5,596 nt of DNA from Balneolaceae bacterium (lineage in GTDB: Bacteria; Bacteroidota; Rhodothermia; Balneolales; Balneolaceae): assembly GCA_007127395.1 (NCBI GenBank), contig SKZL01000088.1, positions 1 through 5,596 on the forward strand. Reading direction: 5' to 3'. Below, piece by piece: positions 1-5,596 of the stretch. Made by a program: the position numbers and the translations under genes. Within the stretch, counting starts at the first letter, position 1. Each line of letters starts with the position of its first letter. Below the pieces are notes generated by a model. That model was not told the DNA's origin. It was given only the letters and a program-made list of their open reading frames with translations, and did not search any database.

Positions 1-29
1 CTAACAAAAACAGAGTAAGAAAAACCAAT

Positions 30-1136
30 ATGTATTCATCACAGGACAAACAGCTTGCAAAGCAACTGATTTCACACAGCACCGAGTTAAAATCCGGTGA
101 AAATATTATGCTTCAGCTTGTAGGGCTGAACGGAATCGGCTTGATCCGTGCTTTAACGGCCCAAATCAGAGCCATGGGAGCCAACCCCTTTTTGAAAATT
201 GAAGACAGTGAAACCAACCGATTGTTGCTTGAAAGTGGAAATGAAGATTTTTGGAAACTGCAGGCAACTGCTGATCAGTTACCGCTGATGAAACAGATGG
301 ATGCTTTTATCGGTATCCGTGCTGCCGAAAATATTTACGAAAATTCAGGGGTATCTAAAGAAGCCAATGACGCCTATTCTAAACAATTTCTGAACCCGGT
401 TCATTTTAAACAACGGGTTGAGCACACCCGCTGGGTCGTATTGAGATACCCGTCACCCGCTTTCGCGATGAATGCAAAAATGACAACATCACGTTTTCAT
501 GAGTTCTATTACAATGCGTGTCTGCTCGATTATGGTAAGCTTGAAGAAGCAATGAAACCACTCGAAAAGCTGCTCAGAAAAACCGATATCATACAATTAA
601 AAGGAGAAGGAACTGATATCCGCTTTTCTGTAAAAGGTCAAAACTGGATCCCCTGTTTCGGTAAGCGAAATATACCGGATGGTGAACTCTTCTCTTCACC
701 AATAATCGATTCTGTAAACGGGGTGATCACCTACGCCCCCTCCGTCTACCAGGGAAAACCTTTCGAGTATGTAAAACTGCACGTCAAAGATGGCGTGGTC
801 ACCGATTTCGATTCATCCAACAATGACGCTCTTAAAGAGATCCTGGAAACCGATGATGGTGCAAAACGTTTTGGTGAGTTCAGCTTCGGCTTGAACCCGG
901 TGATTGAATCTCCAATGTATGACATCCTTTTTGATGAAAAAATTTATGGTTCCAATCATCTCACTTTGGGTAAAGATTATGCCATTGCAGCTAATGGCAA
1001 TAGCAGCAACATCCACTGGGACCTGGTCTGTATCGGAGCGGATGTCTGGCTGGATGGAGAATTGATCCGCAAAGGGCGGCTTTTCGTTAAAGATGAGTTA
1101 AAAGGCCTGAATCCCAATCAACTTCTCCTTTTATGA
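30..1136 (+). CDS. M29-family metallo-aminopeptidase (AmpS/PepS/thermophilic aminopeptidase type)
   Basis: This 368-residue protein looks like a peptidase-family M29 aminopeptidase, a cytoplasmic two-metal enzyme that removes N-terminal residues from peptides. All expected catalytic-site motifs are visible in order: PDGELF with Glu219, GEFSFG with Glu283, NHLTLGKDY with His310 and Tyr317, and IHWD with His329 and Asp331. By family knowledge the two Glu, two His and the Asp bind the metal pair, and Glu283 and Tyr317 take part in catalysis. No signal peptide or membrane segment is seen. The length is slightly short for a family whose members run to about 410 residues; part of the difference lies between the two His ligands. 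The ATG at 30 gives an N-terminus of normal family length. Its leader is A-rich with no clear Shine-Dalgarno site. The gene converges on clpB. Family assignment is firm; substrate preference cannot be read from sequence. Confidence 0.93.
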   Translation: MYSSQDKQLAKQLISHSTELKSGENIMLQLVGLNGIGLIRALTAQIRAMGANPFLKIEDSETNRLLLESGNEDFWKLQATADQLPLMKQMDAFIGIRAAENIYENSGVSKEANDAYSKQFLNPVHFKQRVEHTRWVVLRYPSPAFAMNAKMTTSRFHEFYYNACLLDYGKLEEAMKPLEKLLRKTDIIQLKGEGTDIRFSVKGQNWIPCFGKRNIPDGELFSSPIIDSVNGVITYAPSVYQGKPFEYVKLHVKDGVVTDFDSSNNDALKEILETDDGAKRFGEFSFGLNPVIESPMYDILFDEKIYGSNHLTLGKDYAIAANGNSSNIHWDLVCIGADVWLDGELIRKGRLFVKDELKGLNPNQLLLL

Positions 1137-1173
1137 CTGAACGAATATATCAGTGCATACCAGTCTGAAATCA

Positions 1174-3813
1174 CTATTTCTCTGCCCAAGCATCGGCATC
1201 GTTATAAACCTCCGCAAATTCCAGTGCATCACCACTTTTGCTGATGGTCGCCTCATACTCTATACCCACTGATGCATCTTCCCGTTGTATCAGCTGTTTT
1301 GCCAGCTGGTTAATGATCTGTGTCTGAATGACCCGTTTCAGCGGACGCGCACCATATACCGGATCATACCCACGTATTGCCAGCCAATCTTTTACAGGAT
1401 CTGAAACTGAAATCCTGATTTTGTTTTTCTCCAGCAATTTATCCACTCGTTGCAGTTGTATATCCACAATACTTCTGATATGACTCTGATCCAGCGGATG
1501 GAATATGACTACATCATCAATCCGGTTTAAAAATTCAGGCCGGATCGTCCTGCGTAACTGTTCCAATAATTGATCCTGAAGAGATCGATACGTTGAATCG
1601 TCCATCTCCCCGCCACTCTTCTCGATCTGCTCTGAAATGAGATGAGAACCGATGTTGCTGGTCATAATAATGATGGTATTGGTAAAATCTACCGTAACAC
1701 CCTTGTTGTCGGTGAGTCGTCCATCATCCAGAACCTGAAGCAGGATATTAAATGCATCCGGGTGTGCTTTTTCAATCTCATCCAGCAGTATTACGGAATA
1801 GGGTTTTCTGCGAACGGCTTCTGTGAGCTGACCACCCTCATCATACCCCACATATCCCGGAGGTGCCCCAATCAGACGGCTCACACTGTGCTTCTCCATA
1901 TATTCACTCATATCGATTCGGATCATTGCATCCTGATCATTAAACAGAAAATCTGCAAGTGATCGGGCCAGTTCCGTCTTACCCACACCTGTTGAACCCA
2001 GAAACATAAATGATCCAATCGGACGATCTTCATCCTGAAGCCCAGCCCTTGCACGTCTGACCGCATCCGAAACCGCCTCAATAGCCTGATCCTGTCCAAT
2101 TACTCTTTTGTGAAGTTCATCCTCCAGCATCAGCAGCTTTTGCCGTTCACTGGAGAGCATTTTGGTAACCGGAATACCGGTCCAACGTGAAACAATGTCC
2201 GCAATCTCTTCTGCTTCCACCTGCTCTTTCAGAAGAGATTTACCCTGTTGAATTTCATCCAGTTCTGCTTTGGTCTTTTCAAGATCCTTCTCAAGTTGTA
2301 CAATGGTTCCGTATCTCAATTCAGCCACTTTATCATACTGCCCATCTCTCTCTGCTTTTTCAGCTTCATTCCTCGCTGTTTCAATAGCCTGTTTCATTTC
2401 GCGGGTCTTTTGAATCAACCCCTTTTCAAAGTCCCATTGTGAGCGCATCGATTTCCGCTGTTCTTCCAGATCGGCCAGCTCTTTCTCATTACTTTTCAGT
2501 TTTCCTTCATCCTTCTCTCGTTTAAGTGCTTCACGCTCAATCTCAAGCTGTCGGATCTGCCGTTCGATACTGTCCAGCTCTTCCGGCATTGAGTCGATCT
2601 GAAGCCTTAACCTGGATGCAGCTTCATCGATCAGGTCGATCGCCTTATCCGGCAGAAAGCGATCTGATATGTAACGATGCGACAGTTCAGCTGCTGCTAC
2701 GATCGCTGCATCGGTGATTCTGACACCGTGATGAACCTCATATCGCTCCTGAAGTCCCCTTAAAATAGAGACAGTATCCTCAACCGATGGTTCCCCCACG
2801 TAGACGGTTTGCAGTCTCCGTTCAAGTGCTTTATCCTTTTCGATATACTTTCTGTACTCCGTCAGGGTAGTGGCTCCGATGGCGTGCAATTCACCCCTTG
2901 CCAGAGATGGCTTCAGGATGTTGGCAGCATCCATCGATCCTTCCGTTGCACCGGCACCCACCAGTGTGTGGATTTCATCTATAAACAGGATCAGTTCACC
3001 GTCAGAATCCATCACCTCTTTAACAACCGCTTTAAGGCGCTCCTCAAACTCTCCCCGAAACTTGGTTCCGGCCAGCAGTGCCCCCATATCCAGTCCCACA
3101 ACCTGTTTTGACTTGAGCCCTTCCGGTACATCACCTCTTACAATCCGCAGCGCCAAACCCTCTGCAATTGCGGTTTTACCCACACCCGGCTCACCAATCA
3201 GAACCGGATTGTTTTTGGTTCTTCTGGAGAGAATCTGCATCACCCGTCGAATCTCCTGATCACGTCCGATCACCGGATCCAGCTTGTTTTTTTCTGCCAG
3301 TTCATTCAGATTTCTGGCATACTTTTTCAGCGCTTCATACCGGCTCTCTGCGTTCGGGTCGTCCACTTTCTGGCTGCCTCTTACATCCTTCAACACCTGC
3401 AGAATCTGCTTTTTCTGTACTCCCTGATCTTTCAGCAGTGCACCGGCTTCAGAAGGTGTTTCAAGAATGGCCAGAAGGATATGCTCCGAGCTGATATACT
3501 CATCACTCAGGCTGTCAGCCTCTTTCTGAGCCTTATCGAACATTGCTTTGGTCTGGTTCGAAAGGTATTGTCCGGAAACAGAAGATCCCTTCACAATTGG
3601 GAATCTCTTGATGATCGCGTCCAGTTTCTCCATTACTGCTGATGTAGCCAGTCCAACCTTCTTCAGGACGTTAACCGTCACATTCTCACTGTCTGATAAC
3701 AGTGCCTTTAGTATATGAGCAGGTTCAACAGCCTGATGGTTTTCATTTTGAGCCAACTCAATCGCTTTCTGAACAGCTTCCTGAGCTTTGATGGTAAACT
3801 TATTGAAATTCAT
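1174..3813 (-). CDS. clpB: ATP-dependent protein disaggregase ClpB (Hsp100)
   Basis: This 879-residue Hsp100 chaperone threads aggregated proteins through a hexameric AAA+ ring in the cytoplasm, working with DnaK/DnaJ/GrpE. It has two Clp-N repeats (about 5-40 and 83-118). NBD1 carries Walker A GEPGVGKT (207-214), Walker B ILFIDE (275-280), sensor GATT (313-316) and an arginine pair (332-333). A long charged coiled coil (about 405-530) is the M domain that distinguishes ClpB from ClpA and ClpX. NBD2 carries Walker A GSTGVGKT (606-613), Walker B VILLDE (674-679), pore loop GYVG (653-656), RPEFLNR (758-764) and GARPLKR (821-827). I see no IGF/IGL-type loop for binding ClpP, as expected for ClpB. 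The NBD1 pore loop has Phe252 where Tyr is common. Length fits the family and the gene is intact. A weak GGAAAG lies just before the ATG. It appears monocistronic. Confidence 0.98.
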   Translation of the reverse strand: MNFNKFTIKAQEAVQKAIELAQNENHQAVEPAHILKALLSDSENVTVNVLKKVGLATSAVMEKLDAIIKRFPIVKGSSVSGQYLSNQTKAMFDKAQKEADSLSDEYISSEHILLAILETPSEAGALLKDQGVQKKQILQVLKDVRGSQKVDDPNAESRYEALKKYARNLNELAEKNKLDPVIGRDQEIRRVMQILSRRTKNNPVLIGEPGVGKTAIAEGLALRIVRGDVPEGLKSKQVVGLDMGALLAGTKFRGEFEERLKAVVKEVMDSDGELILFIDEIHTLVGAGATEGSMDAANILKPSLARGELHAIGATTLTEYRKYIEKDKALERRLQTVYVGEPSVEDTVSILRGLQERYEVHHGVRITDAAIVAAAELSHRYISDRFLPDKAIDLIDEAASRLRLQIDSMPEELDSIERQIRQLEIEREALKREKDEGKLKSNEKELADLEEQRKSMRSQWDFEKGLIQKTREMKQAIETARNEAEKAERDGQYDKVAELRYGTIVQLEKDLEKTKAELDEIQQGKSLLKEQVEAEEIADIVSRWTGIPVTKMLSSERQKLLMLEDELHKRVIGQDQAIEAVSDAVRRARAGLQDEDRPIGSFMFLGSTGVGKTELARSLADFLFNDQDAMIRIDMSEYMEKHSVSRLIGAPPGYVGYDEGGQLTEAVRRKPYSVILLDEIEKAHPDAFNILLQVLDDGRLTDNKGVTVDFTNTIIIMTSNIGSHLISEQIEKSGGEMDDSTYRSLQDQLLEQLRRTIRPEFLNRIDDVVIFHPLDQSHIRSIVDIQLQRVDKLLEKNKIRISVSDPVKDWLAIRGYDPVYGARPLKRVIQTQIINQLAKQLIQREDASVGIEYEATISKSGDALEFAEVYNDADAWAEK

Positions 3814-3984
3814 AATCTTTCCGAATTAATATTCAAAGGTCACAGATGATTTTTGATGAAATTTCTGATCAGACCCTCTATCCTTTTCTATACATTATAT
3901 TACAGAAAATATACCTCTCTTGATAAACATGTCGGATTTACAGAACCGGCTGTAAGTTGACGTAAAAACCGAAATAGATTAGAA

Positions 3985-4020
3985 ATTGTGGCAGAGACAA
4001 ATATTCATATAGTCCACAAT
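3985..4020. repeat. Inverted repeat, 7-bp arms
   Basis: ATTGTGG (3985-3991) is exactly complementary to CCACAAT (4014-4020), with 22 bases between the arms. The next inverted repeat starts at the following base. It could be a DNA-binding site or an RNA stem; the long loop makes it a weak stem on its own. Confidence 0.4.
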
Positions 4021-4027
4021 GAGTCAA
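3998..4027 (-). promoter_or_regulatory. Candidate Bacteroidota-type promoter for clpB
   Basis: On the - strand, TTG (4025-4027) is followed after exactly 19 bases by AATATTTG (3998-4005). This resembles the Bacteroidota sigma-A consensus TTTG-N19-TAnnTTTG with one mismatch in the -7 element. It would start transcription near 3990 and give clpB an untranslated leader of roughly 175 bases. It overlaps both inverted repeats of this region. The match is short and the DNA is AT-rich, so chance is possible. Confidence 0.25.
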
Positions 4028-4060
4028 TATTTCTGAACAGATGTCAGTATATGTTGACTC
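4021..4060. repeat. Inverted repeat, 10-bp arms with one T-G pair
   Basis: GAGTCAATAT (4021-4030) pairs with ATGTTGACTC (4051-4060): seven perfect outer pairs, one T-G position, then two more pairs. Inside, CTGA (4033-4036) and TCAG (4044-4047) can pair further around a 7-base loop. The result is a compact hairpin of about 40 bases directly abutting the inverted repeat at 3985-4020. It may be a regulator site or a structured leader upstream of clpB. Confidence 0.45.
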
Positions 4061-4122
4061 TACAGTTTGTCAAAATAAAGATATTGAAGGATTAGCGCTC
4101 CCTTACTGAGAAATTGAGAAAC

Positions 4123-4171
4123 AAAAAAAATCCGGTTGATTCGCTTGCTGTTGCTGGAATCAACCGGATTT
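4123..4171 (-). terminator. Rho-independent terminator of the exported-protein gene
   Basis: A perfect 15-bp stem (4128-4142 with 4157-4171, core TCCGGTTGA/TCAACCGGA) encloses a 14-base loop. On the - strand the stem runs into eight T residues (complement of 4123-4130), the classic intrinsic terminator form. It lies about 90 bases after the stop codon at 4261 and upstream of the clpB promoter region, so it isolates clpB from read-through. In the + direction only a short TTT follows, so it is mainly one-directional. Confidence 0.9.
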
Positions 4172-4260
4172 GTAGGTGGTTTACAGTTTTAATTAAACTG
4201 CTCCATAGGTTAGCACATTCGGAGTAACTGATATTTGATACCCGGAATGTATCGGATTAA
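4172..4260 (-). other. 3' untranslated region of the exported-protein gene
   Basis: This stretch runs from the stop codon to the terminator stem. It contains two small inverted repeats: CAGTTT/AAACTG (4184-4200, 5-base middle) and GATAC/GTATC (4237-4253, 7-base middle). Neither has a T-tract, and no coding potential is seen. Confidence 0.5.
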
Positions 4261-4731
4261 TTATTCTATGTTAGATGTGAATTGATCACCACGGATTGTA
4301 TCCTGTAAGTAATAGAAGATACCATCCTGATATTTGTGGTCTAACAGAGACAACAGTGTTTCTGGATTGTCAAATTCACTCTGATTTTTATAATATGCCA
4401 AAGCAAGAAATGCTCTGTATCTGAGTGAGTGATTCATTCCTTCCAATGCTACTCTGTTTAATTCTTCAACAACTTTTACGGATTTGAATTCCGGATATGC
4501 AATCTTGAAATTGACTGCGTTGTATATTGAAGATTCCAACACTCCAAGAACATCTGATGAGAGCCCATAAACCAGGCCGGTTTCAAATTGATCAAAGAGT
4601 TTTTCTGTTTTTACTTGTTCTGTAACAACAGTAGAGTCATTCTTGACCACATCCATGGCTGACGCCGTATTGGAGGTGAACGTAATTAAAGTTAGAGTGA
4701 CAATTGCAATTACAAATTGTAAAGCTTTCAT
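4261..4731 (-). CDS. Small exported protein of unknown function, predicted all-helical
   Basis: This 156-residue protein begins with a clear Sec signal peptide: a Lys at position 2, a hydrophobic core (about 4-18), then a signal peptidase I site after Ala-Ser-Ala (23-25). There is no lipobox cysteine, so the mature protein (about 131 residues, largely acidic) should be free in the periplasm or secreted. I recognise no named domain. The mature part has amphipathic segments; residues 86-114 (VKVVEELNRVALEG and HSLRYRAFLALAYY) resemble one HEAT-like helix pair, suggesting a small helical-repeat fold for protein contacts. No catalytic motif is visible. The start codon has an A-rich leader without a Shine-Dalgarno site. 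The gene is monocistronic, with a strong terminator behind it and a long divergent regulatory region ahead. Its function is unknown. Confidence 0.85.
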   Translation of the reverse strand: MKALQFVIAIVTLTLITFTSNTASAMDVVKNDSTVVTEQVKTEKLFDQFETGLVYGLSSDVLGVLESSIYNAVNFKIAYPEFKSVKVVEELNRVALEGMNHSLRYRAFLALAYYKNQSEFDNPETLLSLLDHKYQDGIFYYLQDTIRGDQFTSNIE

Positions 4732-4782
4732 TGTTTTATTGTTTGTTTCGATTTGTACTAATGTACTTGTTTGTTTTGTTTG

Positions 4783-4799
4783 GTTGATGTTGTATCAAC
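4783..4799. repeat. Inverted repeat in the exported-protein leader
   Basis: GTTGAT (4783-4788) is complementary to ATCAAC (4794-4799) around five bases. It sits about 50-70 bases before the exported-protein start codon, just after its candidate promoter, where it could be an operator or a 5' stem-loop. The short arms keep confidence low. Confidence 0.35.
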
Positions 4800-4805
4800 A
4801 CGATG

Positions 4806-4837
4806 AAAATTTACGGGACTTTTGATTCTTATATCAA
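4806..4837 (-). promoter_or_regulatory. Candidate promoter of the exported-protein gene
   Basis: On the - strand TTG (4835-4837) lies 21 bases before TAAATTTT (4806-4813), a near match to the Bacteroidota TTG-N(17-23)-TAnnTTTG pattern that lacks only the final G. Transcription would begin about 70 bases before the ATG, leaving an A-rich, G-poor leader. The call is plausible but made in AT-rich DNA. Confidence 0.3.
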
Positions 4838-4902
4838 CTTTTCAATCATAGTTTTTATCATCTTATTTTTTCAGATCTGACATTATTACGTACTTTTTTT
4901 AA

Positions 4903-4917
4903 TGGAAACGCTTTCTA
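4903..4917. promoter_or_regulatory. LacI/GalR-type operator-like site O1
   Basis: TGGAAACGCTTTCTA with central CG at 4909-4910. With the preceding base it matches 15 of 16 positions of the Bacillus CcpA cre consensus WTGNNARCGNWWWCAW, which is typical of the LacI/GalR repressor family. It shares TGGnAnCGCTTTCT with site O2, 114 bp to the right. A true CcpA is not expected in an FCB-group host, so a different LacI-family regulator is inferred. Confidence 0.5.
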
Positions 4918-4927
4918 ACTGAATGTC

Positions 4928-4965
4928 TTAACATTCTATTAATACTGCCTATGTTAACATTCTAT
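4928..4965 (+). repeat. 12-bp direct repeat with 26-bp period
   Basis: TTAACATTCTAT occurs at 4928-4939 and again at 4954-4965. Each copy forms the right half of a palindrome: GAATGT-N4-ACATTC (4921-4936) and ATGTTAACAT (4951-4960). This looks like a pair of tandem binding sites for a dimeric regulator distinct from the one fitting O1-O3. Confidence 0.5.
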
Positions 4966-5015
4966 AATATTTCCTGTTTAAGGCTCAGAAAAGCCCTTAC
5001 AGAAAGATCTTTTTA

Positions 5016-5030
5016 TTGGTAGCGCTTTCT
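5016..5030. promoter_or_regulatory. LacI/GalR-type operator-like site O2
   Basis: TTGGTAGCGCTTTCT with palindromic core AGCGCT centred at 5023-5024. Its first 13 bases recur exactly in O3, 70 bp downstream. The central CG and flanking TGG/TTTC follow the LacI-family operator pattern. Confidence 0.55.
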
Positions 5031-5085
5031 CTTATTTTTCCATAAGTATGACAATAAAACATAGAAAAAACTGTTCATTTATTAG

Positions 5086-5098
5086 TTGGTAGCGCTTT
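5086..5098. promoter_or_regulatory. LacI/GalR-type operator-like site O3
   Basis: TTGGTAGCGCTTT, an exact 13-bp copy of the core of O2, centred at 5093-5094 about 128 bp before the macro-domain start codon. The right half diverges after TTT (GA in place of CT). Its position fits a promoter-proximal operator for the macro-domain gene. Confidence 0.55.
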
Positions 5099-5196
5099 GA
5101 ATCTTAGTGATTTGCAAGAATGTCATGAGTTACAAATATGAACCTGTGCAATTTTGAGAGTAAAATTGGATACAAAAGAATATTATCAACAAAATT

Positions 5197-5229
5197 ATGA
5201 GCACATTACCGGGTCACTCCCATGAATAA
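5197..5229 (+). other. Possible 10-codon upstream ORF overlapping the macro-domain start
   Basis: An ATG at 5197 opens a 10-codon frame (MSTLPGHSHE) whose stop TAA at 5227-5229 lies inside the macro-domain gene, overlapping its start by 8 bases in another frame. It could provide translational coupling, or could be a chance ATG. There is no Shine-Dalgarno site before it. Confidence 0.2.
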
Positions 5230-5596
5230 AATTCGGTTTAATAACATACAGATGGAAATTGTCCAGGGCGACATCACAGCTCAGAATGATTGTGATGCAA
5301 TTGTGAATGCTGCAAATGCACAGTTGATGAGAGGTGGCGGTGTTGCGGGGGCCATTCATCGAATTGGAGATCCACAACTGGAACAGGAGACACGGAAACT
5401 TGCTCCGATCTCAACGGGTGAGGCTGTCATTACATCGGCGCCCAATTTTCCTAACAAATTTATTATTCATTGTCTGGGGCCGGTTTTTGGAAAGGATAAA
5501 CCTGAAAAGTTCTTTCTGAAGAATTGTTACGTGAACGCACTTAAAACGGCTCAAGATAATGGCGTAGAGTCTATCGCTTTTCCATCCATATCGACC
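5222..5596 (+). CDS. Macro-domain protein (ADP-ribose binding / probable deacylase or hydrolase), 3' end outside window
   Basis: The reading frame is open from the ATG at 5222 to the window edge (125 codons), so the C-terminus is missing. It is a macro domain, a fold that binds ADP-ribose and often removes ADP-ribosyl or O-acetyl-ADP-ribose groups. Visible motifs: QGDIT (15-19; Asp17 contacts adenine), DAIVNAAN (25-32; Asn29 and Asn32), the glycine-rich loop RGGGVAGAIH (37-46), STGEAVIT (64-71), IIHCLGPVFG (81-90), and FPSIST (120-125), just before the usual second phosphate loop. At the position where MacroD-type enzymes carry Asp (GGVDGAIH) this protein has Ala42, so chemistry may be substrate-assisted or the protein may mainly bind. 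Met11 is an alternative start close to QGDIT. Neither start has a clear Shine-Dalgarno site. Three operator-like sites lie upstream. Confidence 0.93.
   Translation, partial: MNKIRFNNIQMEIVQGDITAQNDCDAIVNAANAQLMRGGGVAGAIHRIGDPQLEQETRKLAPISTGEAVITSAPNFPNKFIIHCLGPVFGKDKPEKFFLKNCYVNALKTAQDNGVESIAFPSIST

Larger units (their letters stand above)
3814..4122. other. Non-coding upstream region of clpB with stem-loops
   Basis: About 310 AT-rich bases separate the clpB start from the terminator of the next gene upstream. I find no credible reading frame. The region holds two adjoining inverted repeats (3985-4020 and 4021-4060), a candidate promoter at 3998-4027, and a perfect TATAAT hexamer on the - strand (3894-3899) without a good -35 partner. 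No CIRCE element and no sigma-32-type promoter was recognised, so how the heat-shock gene clpB is controlled is not evident. Confidence 0.6.
4732..5221. promoter_or_regulatory. Divergent regulatory region rich in operator-like sites
   Basis: The 490 AT-rich bases between the exported-protein start (-) and the macro-domain start (+) contain no credible gene. They hold three LacI/GalR-type operator-like sites, a 12-bp direct repeat, perfect 10-bp palindromes at 4871-4880 (TCAGATCTGA), 4951-4960 (ATGTTAACAT) and 5003-5012 (AAAGATCTTT), and a promoter candidate for the exported protein. A 6-bp-arm inverted repeat at 4783-4799 lies in that gene's probable leader. Such density is well above what a plain spacer needs. 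Confidence 0.65.

Noticed and set aside
813..1016. 67-codon frame on the - strand inside the aminopeptidase gene
   Set aside because: It is antisense to the conserved metal-binding region, with no recognisable protein features or start signal.
1642..3494. Several 60-130 codon open frames on the + strand opposite clpB
   Set aside because: They lie wholly antisense to an intact, strongly conserved clpB and their translations show no domain, only Ser/Cys/Leu-rich composition typical of antisense frames.
3814..3960. CIRCE or sigma-32 type heat-shock promoter before clpB
   Set aside because: No TTAGCACTC-N9-GAGTGCTAA-like repeat or CTTGAA/CCCCAT pair was found on either strand. The GAGTCAA/TTGACTC repeat at 4021-4060 is a different sequence with a longer spacer.
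4087..4104. A fourth AGCGCT core (4094-4099) upstream of clpB as another LacI-type operator
   Set aside because: It lacks the flanking TGG and TTTC shared by O1-O3, and its dyad symmetry is poor. AGCGCT also occurs inside clpB coding DNA, so the hexamer alone is not informative.
4123..4171. The hairpin as a small RNA gene or a transposon end
   Set aside because: A perfect stem followed by a T-tract just after a stop codon is fully explained as an intrinsic terminator, and no target duplication or transposase is nearby.
4643..4825. 60-codon + strand frame with a hydrophobic stretch, over the exported-protein signal peptide
   Set aside because: Its hydrophobicity comes from the antisense of the signal-peptide codons and the T-rich leader; there is no initiation signal and no domain.
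5195..5519. Two roughly 60-codon frames over the macro-domain gene, one on each strand
   Set aside because: Both are shadows of the macro-domain reading frame, which has unmistakable conserved motifs.
1..5596. A defence or other multi-gene novel system built around the macro-domain gene
   Set aside because: The macro-domain gene is truncated by the window and stands next to an unrelated exported-protein gene on the other strand. No toxin, ADP-ribosyltransferase, nuclease or mobile element is visible to support a system.

Overview
The window holds four protein genes and two information-rich intergenic regions from a bacterial chromosome. From the left these are an M29-family metallo-aminopeptidase (+), clpB encoding the full-length disaggregase (-), a small exported protein of unknown function (-), and a macro-domain protein (+) cut off by the right edge. 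There are no insertion sequences, tRNAs, rRNAs, CRISPR arrays or phage genes. Coding DNA has moderate GC and the intergenic DNA is clearly AT-rich.

Likely host: a member of the Bacteroidota/Rhodothermota/Balneolota (FCB) group, with Balneolota-like organisms my best guess. This is inference. It rests on A-rich leaders without clear Shine-Dalgarno sites, some TTG-N(19-21)-TAnnTTTG-like promoter candidates, and the general look of the proteins. A database search would be needed to place it.

Layout. Positions 30-1136 encode the aminopeptidase. It converges on clpB (1174-3813, -) across a 37-bp gap with no visible terminator. Upstream of clpB, 3814-4122 is non-coding and contains two abutting stem-loops and a candidate promoter. 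A perfect 15-bp hairpin with a T-tract (4123-4171, - strand) ends the exported-protein gene (4261-4731, -). The 490-bp divergent region 4732-5221 holds three LacI/GalR-type operator-like sites, a 12-bp direct repeat with embedded palindromes, and several other palindromes. The macro-domain gene starts at 5222 and runs off the window.

Functional theme. ClpB (protein disaggregation) and the aminopeptidase (peptide turnover) are both protein-quality housekeeping functions, but they are separate convergent transcription units, so no operon is implied. The most unexplained part is the divergent region between the exported-protein and macro-domain genes. Its repeated operator-like sites suggest tight control of one or both neighbours by a LacI-family repressor whose gene is not in the window. 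I see no evidence for a complete novel multi-gene system here.
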